A stretch of 64,000 bases of DNA from an uncultured Oscillospiraceae bacterium (GTDB lineage: Bacteria; Bacillota; Clostridia; Oscillospirales; Oscillospiraceae), in contig CANQVL010000002.1 in assembly GCA_947627285.1 (NCBI GenBank), positions 124,001 to 188,000 on the forward strand. The letters run 5' to 3'. The position numbers and the translations under genes were made by a program. The notes beneath the pieces were generated by a model, which was not told where the DNA came from, did no database searches, and saw only the letters and a list, made by a program, of their open reading frames with translations. This document shows positions 35,320 to 44,081 of this stretch, one piece after another; within the stretch, counting starts at the first letter, position 1; every line of letters starts with the position of its first letter.

Positions 35320-36600
35320 ATGAACTACAACAAGAAATCAGTCCGTGACATTGACCTTGCAGGCAAAAAGGTCCTGCTGCGCTGTGATTTCAACGTCCCC
35401 TTGAAGGCGGGCGTGATTACCAGCGACAAGCGCATCGTGGCGGCGGTCCCCACCATCAAGTATCTGCTTGACCAGGGCTGCGCCGTCATCGCCTGCTCGC
35501 ACCTGGGCAAGCCCGAGCCCAGCTTCGAGAAGTGGTCCAAGAAGCAGGCCGAGAAGGGCAAGGCACCTGAGGAGCTCACCGAGGCGAAGTGGCAGAAGTC
35601 CCTTGAGGCGCTGTGCATGGAGCCCGTGGCAAAGCGTCTTTCCGAGCTGCTGGGCAAGCCGGTCCAGCTGGCCGGTGACATCAACGTGGTGAATGACGAC
35701 GTTAAGGCCAAGGCCGCGGCGTTGAAGCCCGGTGAGATCATGCTTCTCCAGAACACCCGTTTCAATAAGGGCGAGACAAAGAACGATCCCGCGTTTGCCA
35801 AGGAGCTGGCGAGCCTTGCCGACGTCTACGTGTCCGACGCTTTCGGCGCTGTACACCGCGCCCACGCCTCCACTGCCGGCGTTGCCGAGTATCTGCCCGC
35901 CGTCTCCGGCTTCCTTATAGAGAAGGAGCTGGGCGTCATGGGCAAGGCCCTTGCCAACCCCGACCGTCCCTTCGTCGCCATTCTGGGCGGCGCAAAGGTC
36001 TCCGACAAGCTCAATGTCATCTCCAATCTTCTTGAGAAGGTGGACACCCTCATCATCGGCGGCGGCATGGCCTACACCTTCATGGCCGCCAAGGGGTACA
36101 CCGTTGGCACCTCGCTTCTTGACTCCGAGAAGCTTGACTACTGCAAGGAAATGATGGCCAAGGCCGAGAAGAACGGCGTAAAGCTCCTTCTGCCCGTGGA
36201 CACCGTCGTTGCCGCCTCCTTCCCCGACCCCATCGACGGGCCCGTGAGCGTGGAGACCGTCGCCTCCGACGCCATCCCCGCGGACAAGATGGGCCTGGAC
36301 ATCGGCGAGAAGACCCGCGAGATCTTCGCCGACGCCGTGAAGAACGCCAAGACCGTCGTTTGGAACGGGCCTATGGGCGTATTTGAGAATCCCACCCTTG
36401 CCGCCGGCACCATCGCCGTCGCCAAGGCTCTGGCGGAATCCGACTGCATCTCCATCGTGGGCGGCGGGGACAGCGCGGCGGCCTGCGAGCAGCTGGGCTT
36501 CGCGGACAAAATCACCCACATCTCCACCGGCGGCGGCGCGTCCCTTGAGTTCCTTGAGGGCAAGGAGCTGCCCGGCGTTGCCTGCTTACTCGACAAATAA
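35320..36600 (+). CDS. pgk: Phosphoglycerate kinase
   Basis: Glycolytic kinase producing ATP and 3-phosphoglycerate. 426 residues from ATG 35320 (GGAG upstream). It has [17 protein letters not shown] and the C-terminal ATP site [13 protein letters not shown]. About 30 residues longer than typical bacterial Pgk because of a Lys/Glu-rich insertion after the HLGKP loop (residues about 70-95), as in some clostridia. First of the pgk-tpiA-gpmI run. Confidence 0.96.
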   Translation: MNYNKKSVRDIDLAGKKVLLRCDFNVPLKAGVITSDKRIVAAVPTIKYLLDQGCAVIACSHLGKPEPSFEKWSKKQAEKGKAPEELTEAKWQKSLEALCMEPVAKRLSELLGKPVQLAGDINVVNDDVKAKAAALKPGEIMLLQNTRFNKGETKNDPAFAKELASLADVYVSDAFGAVHRAHASTAGVAEYLPAVSGFLIEKELGVMGKALANPDRPFVAILGGAKVSDKLNVISNLLEKVDTLIIGGGMAYTFMAAKGYTVGTSLLDSEKLDYCKEMMAKAEKNGVKLLLPVDTVVAASFPDPIDGPVSVETVASDAIPADKMGLDIGEKTREIFADAVKNAKTVVWNGPMGVFENPTLAAGTIAVAKALAESDCISIVGGGDSAAACEQLGFADKITHISTGGGASLEFLEGKELPGVACLLDK

Positions 36601-36615
36601 GGAGAGGGCAGACCG

Positions 36616-37395
36616 ATGAACAGAAAATACCGTAAGACTATCATTGCCGGAAACTTTAAGATGAACATGCTCCCCGGTGAGCTGAAGGCCTATGCCGAGT
36701 CCATGAAGGCGCTGGTGAACCGCCCCCGCTGGTGCGAGACGGTGATTTGCGCGCCGTTTGTGGACCTGCCGGCGGCTATAAAGTACCTCAACAAGGAGGC
36801 AAGGATCTCCATCGGCGCCCAGAATCTGAGCGAGCACGAAAAGGGCGCTTACACCGGCGAGGTCTCCGGGCAGATGCTCCGGGACCTGGGCGGCGTAAAG
36901 TACGTCATCATCGGGCACTCCGAGAGGCGCCAGTATTTCGGCGAGACGGATCTTACTGTCAACGAAAAGGTCAAGGCGGCGCTGGCGTGCGGGCTCCAGC
37001 CCATAATCTGCGTGGGTGAGAGCGCCCGGCAGAGGGAGATGGACCTGACCGCGCCGCTGATAAACTACCAGGTGCGCGCGGCCCTGGCGGGGGTGGACGA
37101 GAAGCAGATCAAGTCCGTGGTCATAGCCTACGAGCCCATTTGGGCAATCGGCACCGGCAACACCGCCACCGCCGAGCAGGCAAACGAGGTAAACCGCTAT
37201 ATACGCTCCATCATCCGCGACATTTACGGCGCACGCACCGCCCGCGCCACCACCATACTCTACGGCGGCTCCATGAACGACGCCAACGCCTTTGAGCTCC
37301 TTGCCCAGCCGGATATCGACGGCGGGCTCATCGGGGGAGCGAGCTTGGTGCCGGAGAAGTTTGCCAAAATTATATTTGCGGCAAATCAGGAATAA
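36616..37395 (+). CDS. tpiA: Triosephosphate isomerase
   Basis: 259-residue TIM barrel interconverting glyceraldehyde-3-phosphate and dihydroxyacetone phosphate. It has the N-terminal GNFKMN, catalytic His in IIGHSERR, catalytic Glu in AYEPIWAIGTG, and phosphate loop GGSMN. Starts 15 bp after pgk. Confidence 0.97.
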   Translation: MNRKYRKTIIAGNFKMNMLPGELKAYAESMKALVNRPRWCETVICAPFVDLPAAIKYLNKEARISIGAQNLSEHEKGAYTGEVSGQMLRDLGGVKYVIIGHSERRQYFGETDLTVNEKVKAALACGLQPIICVGESARQREMDLTAPLINYQVRAALAGVDEKQIKSVVIAYEPIWAIGTGNTATAEQANEVNRYIRSIIRDIYGARTARATTILYGGSMNDANAFELLAQPDIDGGLIGGASLVPEKFAKIIFAANQE

Positions 37396-37396
37396 C

Positions 37397-37540
37397 ACTG
37401 GCTTGAAAGGGCTTTGCCCTTTCAATGCCAAAGGGAATTTGCCGGACTGCCGCGCGCACTCGCTTCGCTCGCACACTTGGCAGCCCTGAGCGGACATTTT
37501 TCCAAGGCGCATGTCCTTGGAAAAATGATTGGAATTTATT
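37397..37540 (-). repeat. Modular palindromic repeat, copy G (diverged)
   Basis: It keeps the family junctions CTGGCTTGAAAGG...CCTTTCAATGCCAA (H4) and the GCGCGCAC...GCACACTTG centre of H2, but H2's outer arms are CTGCC / GGCAG, H3 is missing, and H1 reads TTTTTCCAAGG / CCTTGGAAAAA, fully re-paired with different bases. Confidence 0.65.
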
Positions 37541-37598
37541 CGCGTCTGCGGACGCGAAATCTGCGATGCTCTTGTGGACCGGTCATACGACCGGTCCA
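37539..37598 (+). other. Two perfect hairpins upstream of gpmI
   Basis: TTCGCGTC TGCG GACGCGAA (37539-37558) and TGGACCGGTC ATAC GACCGGTCCA (37575-37598). The second ends about 14 nt before the gpmI ribosome binding site. They may belong to the repeat family or affect gpmI mRNA. Confidence 0.55.
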
Positions 37599-37626
37599 CC
37601 CTCTAAATCATTGAGGAGGTAATTTT

Positions 37627-39150
37627 ATGAAACGTCCTGTGACACTTATTATTATGGACGGGTTTGGGATAGATACGCCGGACCCGAAGATCAATGCTAT
37701 CGCGGCGGCGAGGCATCCGAATCTGGACAGGCTGATCGCCGCAAGCCCTATATGCAAGCTCCAGGCGTCCGGGGAGGACGTGGGGCTTCCTGACGGGCAG
37801 ATGGGCAACTCCGAGGTGGGGCACACCAACATTGGGGCGGGGAGGATCGTGTACCAGAGCCTTTTGCGCATCACCGTCGCCGTCCGTGACGGCAGCTTTT
37901 TTGAAAATCCCGAGTATATCGCCGCCATGGACGCGGCAAAGGCCTCCGGCGGCGCGCTGCACCTGATGGGGCTCATGTCCCCAGGCGGCGTCCACAGCCA
38001 CAACACCCACACCTGGGCGTTTTTGGAGATGGCGAAGCGGCGCGGGCTCGACAAGGTATATATCCACTGCTTCATGGACGGGCGCGATGTGCCGCCCAGC
38101 TCCGGCAAGGAGTATATCGAGGAGTGCGTGGCGAAGTGCGCCGAGATAGGCGTGGGGAAGATCGCCACCATCGCCGGGCGCTTTTACGCCATGGACAGGG
38201 ACAACAGGTGGGAGCGCGTTGAGAAGGCTTACAGCGCCATGGTTTACGGCGAGGGGAACATTGACCCCGACCCCGTCCATGTGATGCAGGCGAGCTACGA
38301 CGCCGGCGTCACCGACGAGTTTGTGGTGCCCTCCGTGGTGGACCCCGAGGGGACGGTCAAGCCCGGGGACTCCGTTATCTTCACCAACTTCCGCCCGGAC
38401 CGCGCCAGGGAGATCACCCGCACCTTCGTTGACCCGGATTTCACGGGCTTCGAGAGGAAAAAGGGCTTCTTCCCGGTGAAATACGTCTGCACCACCCAGT
38501 ATGACGCAACCATGCCCAACGTCACTGTCGCCTTCCCGCCCGAGGAGCTGAGGAACACCTTCGGCGAGATTTTGGCTCAGCGGGGCATGAAACAGCTGCG
38601 CATCGCGGAGACGGAGAAGTACGCCCACGTCACCTTCTTCTTCAACGGCGGCACCGAGCAGGTCTATGACGGGGAGGACCGGGCGCTTATACCCTCGCCC
38701 AAGGAGTTCCCCACCTACGACCTCATCCCGGAGATGAGCGCCCGCAAGGTCGCCGACGAGTGCGTCAGGCGCATTGAGAGCGGAAAGTACGACGCCATAA
38801 TCCTCAACTTCGCAAACTGCGATATGGTGGGCCACACGGGAGTTTTCGACGCGGCTGTCAAGGCTGTGGAGACCGTGGACGAGTGCGTTGGGAAGGTCGT
38901 GGACGCCGTAATGAAGGCGGGGGGCGTATGCCTCATCACCGCCGACCACGGCAACGCGGACAAGATGATCGCCGAGGACGGCACGCCCCACACGGCTCAC
39001 ACCACCAACCCCGTGCCCTTCTTTATCGTGGGCGCGCCGGAGGTGAAGAAGCTCCGGGACGGGCGGCTGGCTGATATATGCCCCACGATGCTGGAGCTCA
39101 TGGGGATAGATAAGCCCGCCGAAATGTCGGGCAGCAGCCTAATTGATTAG
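37627..39150 (+). CDS. gpmI: 2,3-bisphosphoglycerate-independent phosphoglycerate mutase
   Basis: Two-manganese enzyme converting 3- to 2-phosphoglycerate. 507 residues of the alkaline phosphatase fold: metal site MDGFGI, phosphoserine in GNSEVGH, ADHGNADKM metal ligands and the C-terminal HT...PFFIVG. ATG at 37627 follows GAGGAGG. The stop codon lies inside hairpin H4 of repeat copy E. Confidence 0.96.
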   Translation: MKRPVTLIIMDGFGIDTPDPKINAIAAARHPNLDRLIAASPICKLQASGEDVGLPDGQMGNSEVGHTNIGAGRIVYQSLLRITVAVRDGSFFENPEYIAAMDAAKASGGALHLMGLMSPGGVHSHNTHTWAFLEMAKRRGLDKVYIHCFMDGRDVPPSSGKEYIEECVAKCAEIGVGKIATIAGRFYAMDRDNRWERVEKAYSAMVYGEGNIDPDPVHVMQASYDAGVTDEFVVPSVVDPEGTVKPGDSVIFTNFRPDRAREITRTFVDPDFTGFERKKGFFPVKYVCTTQYDATMPNVTVAFPPEELRNTFGEILAQRGMKQLRIAETEKYAHVTFFFNGGTEQVYDGEDRALIPSPKEFPTYDLIPEMSARKVADECVRRIESGKYDAIILNFANCDMVGHTGVFDAAVKAVETVDECVGKVVDAVMKAGGVCLITADHGNADKMIAEDGTPHTAHTTNPVPFFIVGAPEVKKLRDGRLADICPTMLELMGIDKPAEMSGSSLID

Positions 39151-39330
39151 TCGCAAAAGGGCTGCGCCCTTTTGTGACTAAGGGGAACGTTCAGAAAAAA
39201 GTCCTGAATTCTGCGGAATTCAGGACTTTTTTCCTGCCGTCGCGCTGCGCGCACGCCCCGTAGGGGCGCACACTTGCGCGACAAAAGGTGATTTTTCCGA
39301 CGTACATGCCGCCGGAAAAATATTTGATTT
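39149..39330 (-). repeat. Modular palindromic repeat, copy E
   Basis: H4 AGTCGCAAAAGGG / CCCTTTTGTGACT overlaps the gpmI stop codon; H3 AAAAAAGTCCTGAATTC / GAATTCAGGACTTTTTT; H2 outer arms GTCGCGC / GCGCGAC; H1 as in A. It lies between the convergent gpmI and blaR1-like genes. Confidence 0.85.
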
Positions 39331-39424
39331 GGAGTTTTCCGACGGACTGTCAGATTATCCTTCAGTGGACACTGATTGAAATTCGGTGGGGGTGCGGCCT
39401 CTGCTGCGCTGTTGTGCGATGGGG

Positions 39425-40672
39425 TTAGTTGACTTTGGGGATTTCCCAATCGGAGGGGAAGAGGTCGTAGAACCAGGGGAGGGGGGCTGAGAATGTGATC
39501 TCGTGGGTCTCGGGGTCGAGCCTGCACTCACTGCACATTCCTTTTTCAGCGCTCCAGCCCTTGACGGACATGATTATTTTGCTGCGGGCGGCGACGACGG
39601 TGTCGCGCTGTTTTTGCGTCTCACTGCCGGTGAGCTTGGAATATGCCAGGGCGACGTCCTCGTCGGTGACGGTCCAGGGGGTGTCGGGCACTATGTCCAA
39701 ATCCTCAAATGACGGCTCGACGTTGGATTCGGCGTAGACGGCTGTGGTGGCGGTGGCGCCGGCGATGAGAAGCGCCGTCAGGACCACGGCTGAGAGCCGG
39801 CTTAAAATTGAACGCTTTTTGAATTTCATGATCGATTCGATCCTTTCTGAAAAAATATTTTTGGAAAAGCTTGATGTCGCGGCGGAGAAGCGGCGTTTTT
39901 GGTCTTCCATGGTCAGAAGGGCGAGGGCGTAGGGGCGGCGGTGGGCGGCACCGTAGTGGTGGAGGACCTGCTCGTCGCAGGCGTGCTCCAGGTCGCGGTT
40001 CAGGAGCGCGAACATCGCCCAGATCAGGGGGTTGAACCAGTGGAGGCACAGCGCGGCGGCCGCGGAGAGCTTGCGGAGGGCGTCGAAGCGGCGGACGTGG
40101 GTGTACTCGTGGTAGAGGGCGTAGCGGAGGGAGCGCCCGTCCTGCCAATTTATGGTTTTGGGGAGGAGTATCACCGGTTTTAAAATGCCGAAGGTCAGGG
40201 GCCCCGGCAGGCCGGCAAGCTCGCGTATCTCCAGCCGCCGCCTGAGGGGGTGGCGGAGGCGCCAGAGGGAGACGAAGTCGTTCTCCACGGGGGTGGAGGC
40301 GGCAAACTCCCGCCGGCAGCGAAGCCAGGAGACGACAAAGTACGCCGCCAGCGCCACCGCCACCGCCGCCCAGATGACGGGGAGGATCGGGATTTTTGCC
40401 GCCGCCGCTTCGCCGGAGATGTCCGGCGAGGGGACGTTCCCCGCGTGGGGAACGGGTATGACGCTGCAAGAGACGGCGGAAAAAGCCTCCTCCACGCGTC
40501 CATAGACCGGCAGACGGACGGGGATCCGCACCGGCAGCAAAAGTCGGGCGACGACCACCGCCCACAGTGCCGGAAAGAGGCGCTTGGGGAGCCTGTCGAG
40601 GAACAGGGAGCGCAGGACCAATACCGCCAGGACCAGCGCCCCGCCCGACAGGCTCATTCTCAAAAGGGTCAT
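39425..40672 (-). CDS. BlaR1/MecR1-type M56 metallopeptidase sensor
   Basis: 415 residues: about four N-terminal membrane helices, a cytoplasmic zinc protease domain with HEYTH at 188-192 and the downstream EHACDE metal ligand, another helix near 290-310, then an extracytoplasmic C-terminal domain of only about 100 residues. True BlaR1/MecR1 carry a penicillin-binding sensor of about 250 residues there; it is missing, so beta-lactam sensing is doubtful and the signal is unknown. The ATG at 40672 overlaps the repressor gene stop (ATGA). On sensing, the protease would inactivate the BlaI-like repressor. Confidence 0.88.
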   Translation of the reverse strand: MTLLRMSLSGGALVLAVLVLRSLFLDRLPKRLFPALWAVVVARLLLPVRIPVRLPVYGRVEEAFSAVSCSVIPVPHAGNVPSPDISGEAAAAKIPILPVIWAAVAVALAAYFVVSWLRCRREFAASTPVENDFVSLWRLRHPLRRRLEIRELAGLPGPLTFGILKPVILLPKTINWQDGRSLRYALYHEYTHVRRFDALRKLSAAAALCLHWFNPLIWAMFALLNRDLEHACDEQVLHHYGAAHRRPYALALLTMEDQKRRFSAATSSFSKNIFSERIESIMKFKKRSILSRLSAVVLTALLIAGATATTAVYAESNVEPSFEDLDIVPDTPWTVTDEDVALAYSKLTGSETQKQRDTVVAARSKIIMSVKGWSAEKGMCSECRLDPETHEITFSAPLPWFYDLFPSDWEIPKVN

Positions 40673-41031
40673 TTGTCCCACCTCTCCACAACGCGGCGAA
40701 GCTCCGAAAGCTGCTCCTCGGTGAGCGTCTCGCGCCCCAAAAGCGCGGCGAAGAGACTGCCGGCGTTGCCGTCGTAGAGCTTGCCGATGAGCTCGTTTGT
40801 CTGCGCTTCACGTATCTCGGCGCGGGAGACGAGGGCGCGGCACTGAAAGCCGGGCTCGCGCCGCTGGATTGCGCCCTTGGCGATACAGCGCTTTATCAGG
40901 GTGTAGGTGGTGTTCACGTTCCAGCCAACCTCACTGCCCAGCACCTCCGCGATGTGCTTGGCGGTGGAGTCGCCCTCCCGCCACAGCACGTTCATCACCT
41001 TCAGCTCGGAATCGTAAAGCTTCGCGTCCAT
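40669..41031 (-). CDS. blaI: BlaI/MecI-family transcriptional repressor
   Basis: 120-residue winged-helix repressor with the family opening LYDSELKVMNVLWREGDSTAKHIAEVL, NVNTTYTLIKRCIAKGAI and a C-terminal dimerisation helix. It is encoded just upstream of the M56 sensor. Three operator-like palindromes overlap its promoter, so it is very likely autorepressed. No beta-lactamase gene lies nearby. Confidence 0.93.
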   Translation of the reverse strand: MDAKLYDSELKVMNVLWREGDSTAKHIAEVLGSEVGWNVNTTYTLIKRCIAKGAIQRREPGFQCRALVSRAEIREAQTNELIGKLYDGNAGSLFAALLGRETLTEEQLSELRRVVERWDK

Positions 41032-41049
41032 ATGTTAAACTCCTTCCTT

Positions 41050-41123
41050 ATTACAGCTGTAGTATGGGCCCAGGATGTATACTACCACAGTCGTATGCGG
41101 TTGTCAATACTACTGGAGTAGTA
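41050..41123 (-). promoter_or_regulatory. blaI promoter with three BlaI-type operators
   Basis: Minus strand TTGACA (41102-41107), 17-bp spacer, TAGTAT (41079-41084). Palindromic operators lie at 41050-41065 (ATTACAGCTGTAGTAT), 41080-41095 (TACTACCACAGTCGTA) and 41108-41123 (TACTACTGGAGTAGTA), centres 30 and 28 bp apart, covering the -35, the -10 and the early transcript. Confidence 0.8.
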
Positions 41124-41240
41124 TTTTGAAAACAATTTGTGAACGAGGGGAACGCGCATGATTTGAGGGGGAGGCGCGCATAATGATAAGGGTCCGTGAA
41201 CGGACGGAAAAAGCGCGGCTGCGCGGTATGGAGGTACATT

Positions 41241-42488
41241 ATGCGGGAATGTGTGGAAATTTGCGCTGTCTCCGGGCGGGAGATACTGGATTCGCGGGGG
41301 AACCCCACGGTGGAGGCGGAGGTCACTCTGGCGGACGGAAGCGTGGGGGTGGCGGCGGTGCCGTCAGGCGCCTCCACGGGGGCGTTTGAGGCGCATGAGA
41401 GGCGCGACGGGGACGGGCGTTACGGCGGAAAGGGCGTGCTGGGCGCGGCGGGGAGCGTGTCGGGGGAGATATTCCTTGCCTTGAGGGGCTTCAACGCCCT
41501 GGACCAGCGGGGGCTGGACAGGAGGCTCCGGGAGCTGGACGGGACGGAAAATTTGTCGCGGCTGGGCGCCAACGCGGTGCTTTCCGTGTCCGTGGCGGCG
41601 GCTAAGGCGGCGGCGGTGAGCCGGGGACTGCCGCTTTGGTCGTATCTCGGCGGCGTGGGGGCGGCGAGACTGCCGATGCCCATGATGAACGTTTTGAACG
41701 GCGGCGCCCACGCGGGAAACTGCGTGGACATACAGGAGTTCATGCTGGTGCCGGTGGGGGCGGAGAGCTTCCGCGAGGCGGTGCGCTGGTGCGCCGAGGT
41801 TTTCCACACGCTGAAAAAGGTGGTGCGGTCCGCCGGAGTTGGGGACGAGGGCGGCTACGCTCCGGAGCTGGAGTCCGACGAGGCGGCGCTGAGGGTGCTT
41901 GTGGAGGGGGTCCGGGCGGCGGGCTTCGAGCCAGGGCGGGACTTCAGATTTTCCATTGACGCGGCGGCGTCGGAGTGGAAAACGGAGGAGGGGTATTTCC
42001 TCCCGAAGCGCAGGGAAAAGCTCAGCGCGGAGCAGCTCATTGACAGGTGGCGGGGCTTTTGCGAAAAATACCCCATCCTCTCCATCGAGGACGGCCTTGG
42101 GGAGGAGGATTGGGACGGCTGGCAAAAAATGACGCGGGAGCTTGGCGGTAAGGTCAGGCTCGTGGGCGACGACCTGTTCGTCACCAGCTCCGCCCGAATA
42201 AGGGAGGGCGCGTCGCTGGGCGCGGGCAACGCGGCGCTTATAAAGATGAACCAGATCGGGACGCTGACGGACACCCTCGACGCCGTGGAGACGGCGAAGC
42301 TCTCGGGGTACGTGCCCGTGATCTCCCACCGCTCCGGGGAGACGGAGGACACGACCATAGCTGATCTGGCGGTGGCGGTGAACGCGCCGTATATAAAAAC
42401 AGGCGCACCCAGCCGCACCGACAGGACGGCAAAATACAACCGGCTCATGAAAATCGAGGACGAGCTGGGAAAATCCGCGATTTTTTGA
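41241..42488 (+). CDS. eno: Enolase
   Basis: Dehydrates 2-phosphoglycerate to phosphoenolpyruvate. 415 residues from ATG 41241 (GGAGGT upstream). It keeps the substrate loop SGASTG, GGAHAGN, catalytic GDEGGYAPEL, metal ligands in SIDAAASE and SIEDGL, base Lys in LIKMNQIGTLTDT and SHRSGETED. Slightly short and somewhat diverged (SGREILDSRGNPT retained). It shares a 210-bp divergent region with the blaI promoter. Confidence 0.95.
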   Translation: MRECVEICAVSGREILDSRGNPTVEAEVTLADGSVGVAAVPSGASTGAFEAHERRDGDGRYGGKGVLGAAGSVSGEIFLALRGFNALDQRGLDRRLRELDGTENLSRLGANAVLSVSVAAAKAAAVSRGLPLWSYLGGVGAARLPMPMMNVLNGGAHAGNCVDIQEFMLVPVGAESFREAVRWCAEVFHTLKKVVRSAGVGDEGGYAPELESDEAALRVLVEGVRAAGFEPGRDFRFSIDAAASEWKTEEGYFLPKRREKLSAEQLIDRWRGFCEKYPILSIEDGLGEEDWDGWQKMTRELGGKVRLVGDDLFVTSSARIREGASLGAGNAALIKMNQIGTLTDTLDAVETAKLSGYVPVISHRSGETEDTTIADLAVAVNAPYIKTGAPSRTDRTAKYNRLMKIEDELGKSAIF

Positions 42489-42589
42489 AAAATTCCTGAA
42501 ACATTCCGCCGTTTTTTGCGTCTAATTAAGTGAGAGGGTAAAAGCTTCCGCTTATACGGAAACAAAAAAACGGTAAAGGAGTGTATAAA

Positions 42590-43600
42590 ATGAAAAGGAA
42601 GATCGCGGCGATACTTGCGCTGGCACTGGCTTTGGTCCTTGCGCTGGCCTCCTGCTCCAAGGAAGCGATGGCGACGGATACGAACGGGTCATATTGGGGC
42701 GGGGACAGGGACATGAGCGCCTCGGCCCCCGAGTCCTCCGGCACGGGGGGAGATTGGAGCGAGGACAGCTGGAACGACGTGGTGGGCGCCACGGGCGAGG
42801 GCGTCAACACCGCGCCCAGCATGACTGAGAAGATGATATACACCGCCGACGTGGACGTGGAGACCGTGGATTTTGACGCGGCGGTGGACTCGGTTGAGGC
42901 CATGCTGGAGAGGTTCGGGGCGTTTTTGGAGTCCTCCAGCGTCTCCGGCAGGAGCTATTCGGACTCCTACTACGGGTATCAGACCTACCGGCGGGCGTAT
43001 TTCACCATACGGGTGCCGGTGAGCTCCTTCACACAGCTGCGCGACGGCCTTGAGGATGTGGGCAACGTGGTCAGCAAGAATACCTACGCCGAGAACATCA
43101 CGGTGCAGTATTACGACACCGAGTCCCGGGCGAAGGCCTACCGCATAGAGCAGGAGCGGCTCATGGCGATGCTGGAAAAGTGCGAGACCGTGACGGAGAT
43201 GATTGAGATCGAGTCCAGGCTTTCCGAGGTGCGCTATCAGCTGGAGTCGCTGGAGTCAACCCTGCGCAACTGGCAGAACCAGGTGGATTACAGCACCGTC
43301 AACGTCACTATCCGCGAGGTGGAGGAGTACACACGGCCCGTGGAGATCCACCGCACCTACTGGCAGCAGATAGGCGACGGGCTCCAAAACACCTTTGAGA
43401 GCATCGGGGACTTCTTCAAGGCGCTCTTCAAGTGGCTGGTGGTGAACCTTCCCGTGATACTTGTGGCTGCCGTGTTCATCGGAGCGGCGCTGGCGGCGCT
43501 GATCGCCATAATCCGCGGCGGCCGCAGAAGATCCGCCCGCAAAAACCGCGCGGTGGAGGCGGAATATACCCAGACGGACAATGAGGACAAAAGGGAATAA
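42590..43600 (+). CDS. DUF4349 lipoprotein
   Basis: 336 residues: lipoprotein signal with lipobox LASC (Cys at about residue 22), a Ser/Gly/Asp-rich linker, a DUF4349 domain (about 75-260) containing a long coiled coil, and a C-terminal membrane helix (about 283-305) followed by an Arg/Lys-rich cytoplasmic tail. It is thus attached at both ends. Function unknown; the family is widespread as surface or envelope proteins. ATG at 42590 follows AAAGGAG. Confidence 0.88.
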   Translation: MKRKIAAILALALALVLALASCSKEAMATDTNGSYWGGDRDMSASAPESSGTGGDWSEDSWNDVVGATGEGVNTAPSMTEKMIYTADVDVETVDFDAAVDSVEAMLERFGAFLESSSVSGRSYSDSYYGYQTYRRAYFTIRVPVSSFTQLRDGLEDVGNVVSKNTYAENITVQYYDTESRAKAYRIEQERLMAMLEKCETVTEMIEIESRLSEVRYQLESLESTLRNWQNQVDYSTVNVTIREVEEYTRPVEIHRTYWQQIGDGLQNTFESIGDFFKALFKWLVVNLPVILVAAVFIGAALAALIAIIRGGRRRSARKNRAVEAEYTQTDNEDKRE

Positions 43601-43606
43601 GCAGTA

Positions 43607-43649
43607 TTAAAAATTCTCTCCCCGTCAAATGGCGGGGAGAGAATTTTTA
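43607..43649. terminator. Bidirectional terminator
   Basis: AAAAATTCTCTCCCCG / CGGGGAGAGAATTTTT, a 16-bp stem between the convergent DUF4349 gene and the end of the aro operon; T-rich on both strands. Confidence 0.85.
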
Positions 43650-44081
43650 TTTGCCGTAGTTTTCCTTTAAGAACCGCAGAGCCTCAAGGTAGCCGTCGAA
43701 GCCCTTGCCCTTGACGGTTTTGACGCAGGCGGCGCGGATGTAGCTTATCTTACGGAACTCGTCGCGGGCGTCAGGGTCGGAGATGTGGACCTCCACCGTG
43801 GGGATGGAGACGGCCTTCACGGCGTCCAAGAGGGCGACGCTGGTGTGGGTGTAGGCGCCGGGGTTTATTACGATCCCGTCTATTCTGCCGTATGCCCCCT
43901 GAATGGCGTCCACCAGGGCGCCCTCGTGGTTGGACTGGTAAAATTCGATCTCAACGCCCAGCCTCTCAGCCTCGGCGGAGATCAGGGAGACGAGGTCGGC
44001 GTAGGTGCTTTTGCCGTAAATATCCGGCTCGCGAAGCCCCAGCATATTGAGGTTGGGACCGTTAATAACGAGTATTTTCAC
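43647..44081 (-). CDS. aroQ: 3-dehydroquinate dehydratase, type II
   Basis: Third step of the shikimate pathway. 144 residues from a GTG at 44081 (GGAG 8 nt upstream), giving the family opening VKILVINGPNLNMLGLREPDIYG. Catalytic Tyr in the IYG loop, NPGAYTHTS and EVHISDPDARDEFR are present. It overlaps the aroE-aroK fusion by 20 bp and is the last gene of the aro operon. Confidence 0.95.
   Translation of the reverse strand: MKILVINGPNLNMLGLREPDIYGKSTYADLVSLISAEAERLGVEIEFYQSNHEGALVDAIQGAYGRIDGIVINPGAYTHTSVALLDAVKAVSIPTVEVHISDPDARDEFRKISYIRAACVKTVKGKGFDGYLEALRFLKENYGK

Noticed and set aside
39425..40672. Classical beta-lactam sensor BlaR1 linked to resistance
   Set aside because: The penicillin-binding sensor domain is absent and no beta-lactamase or PBP2a gene is nearby, so the resistance function is not claimed.
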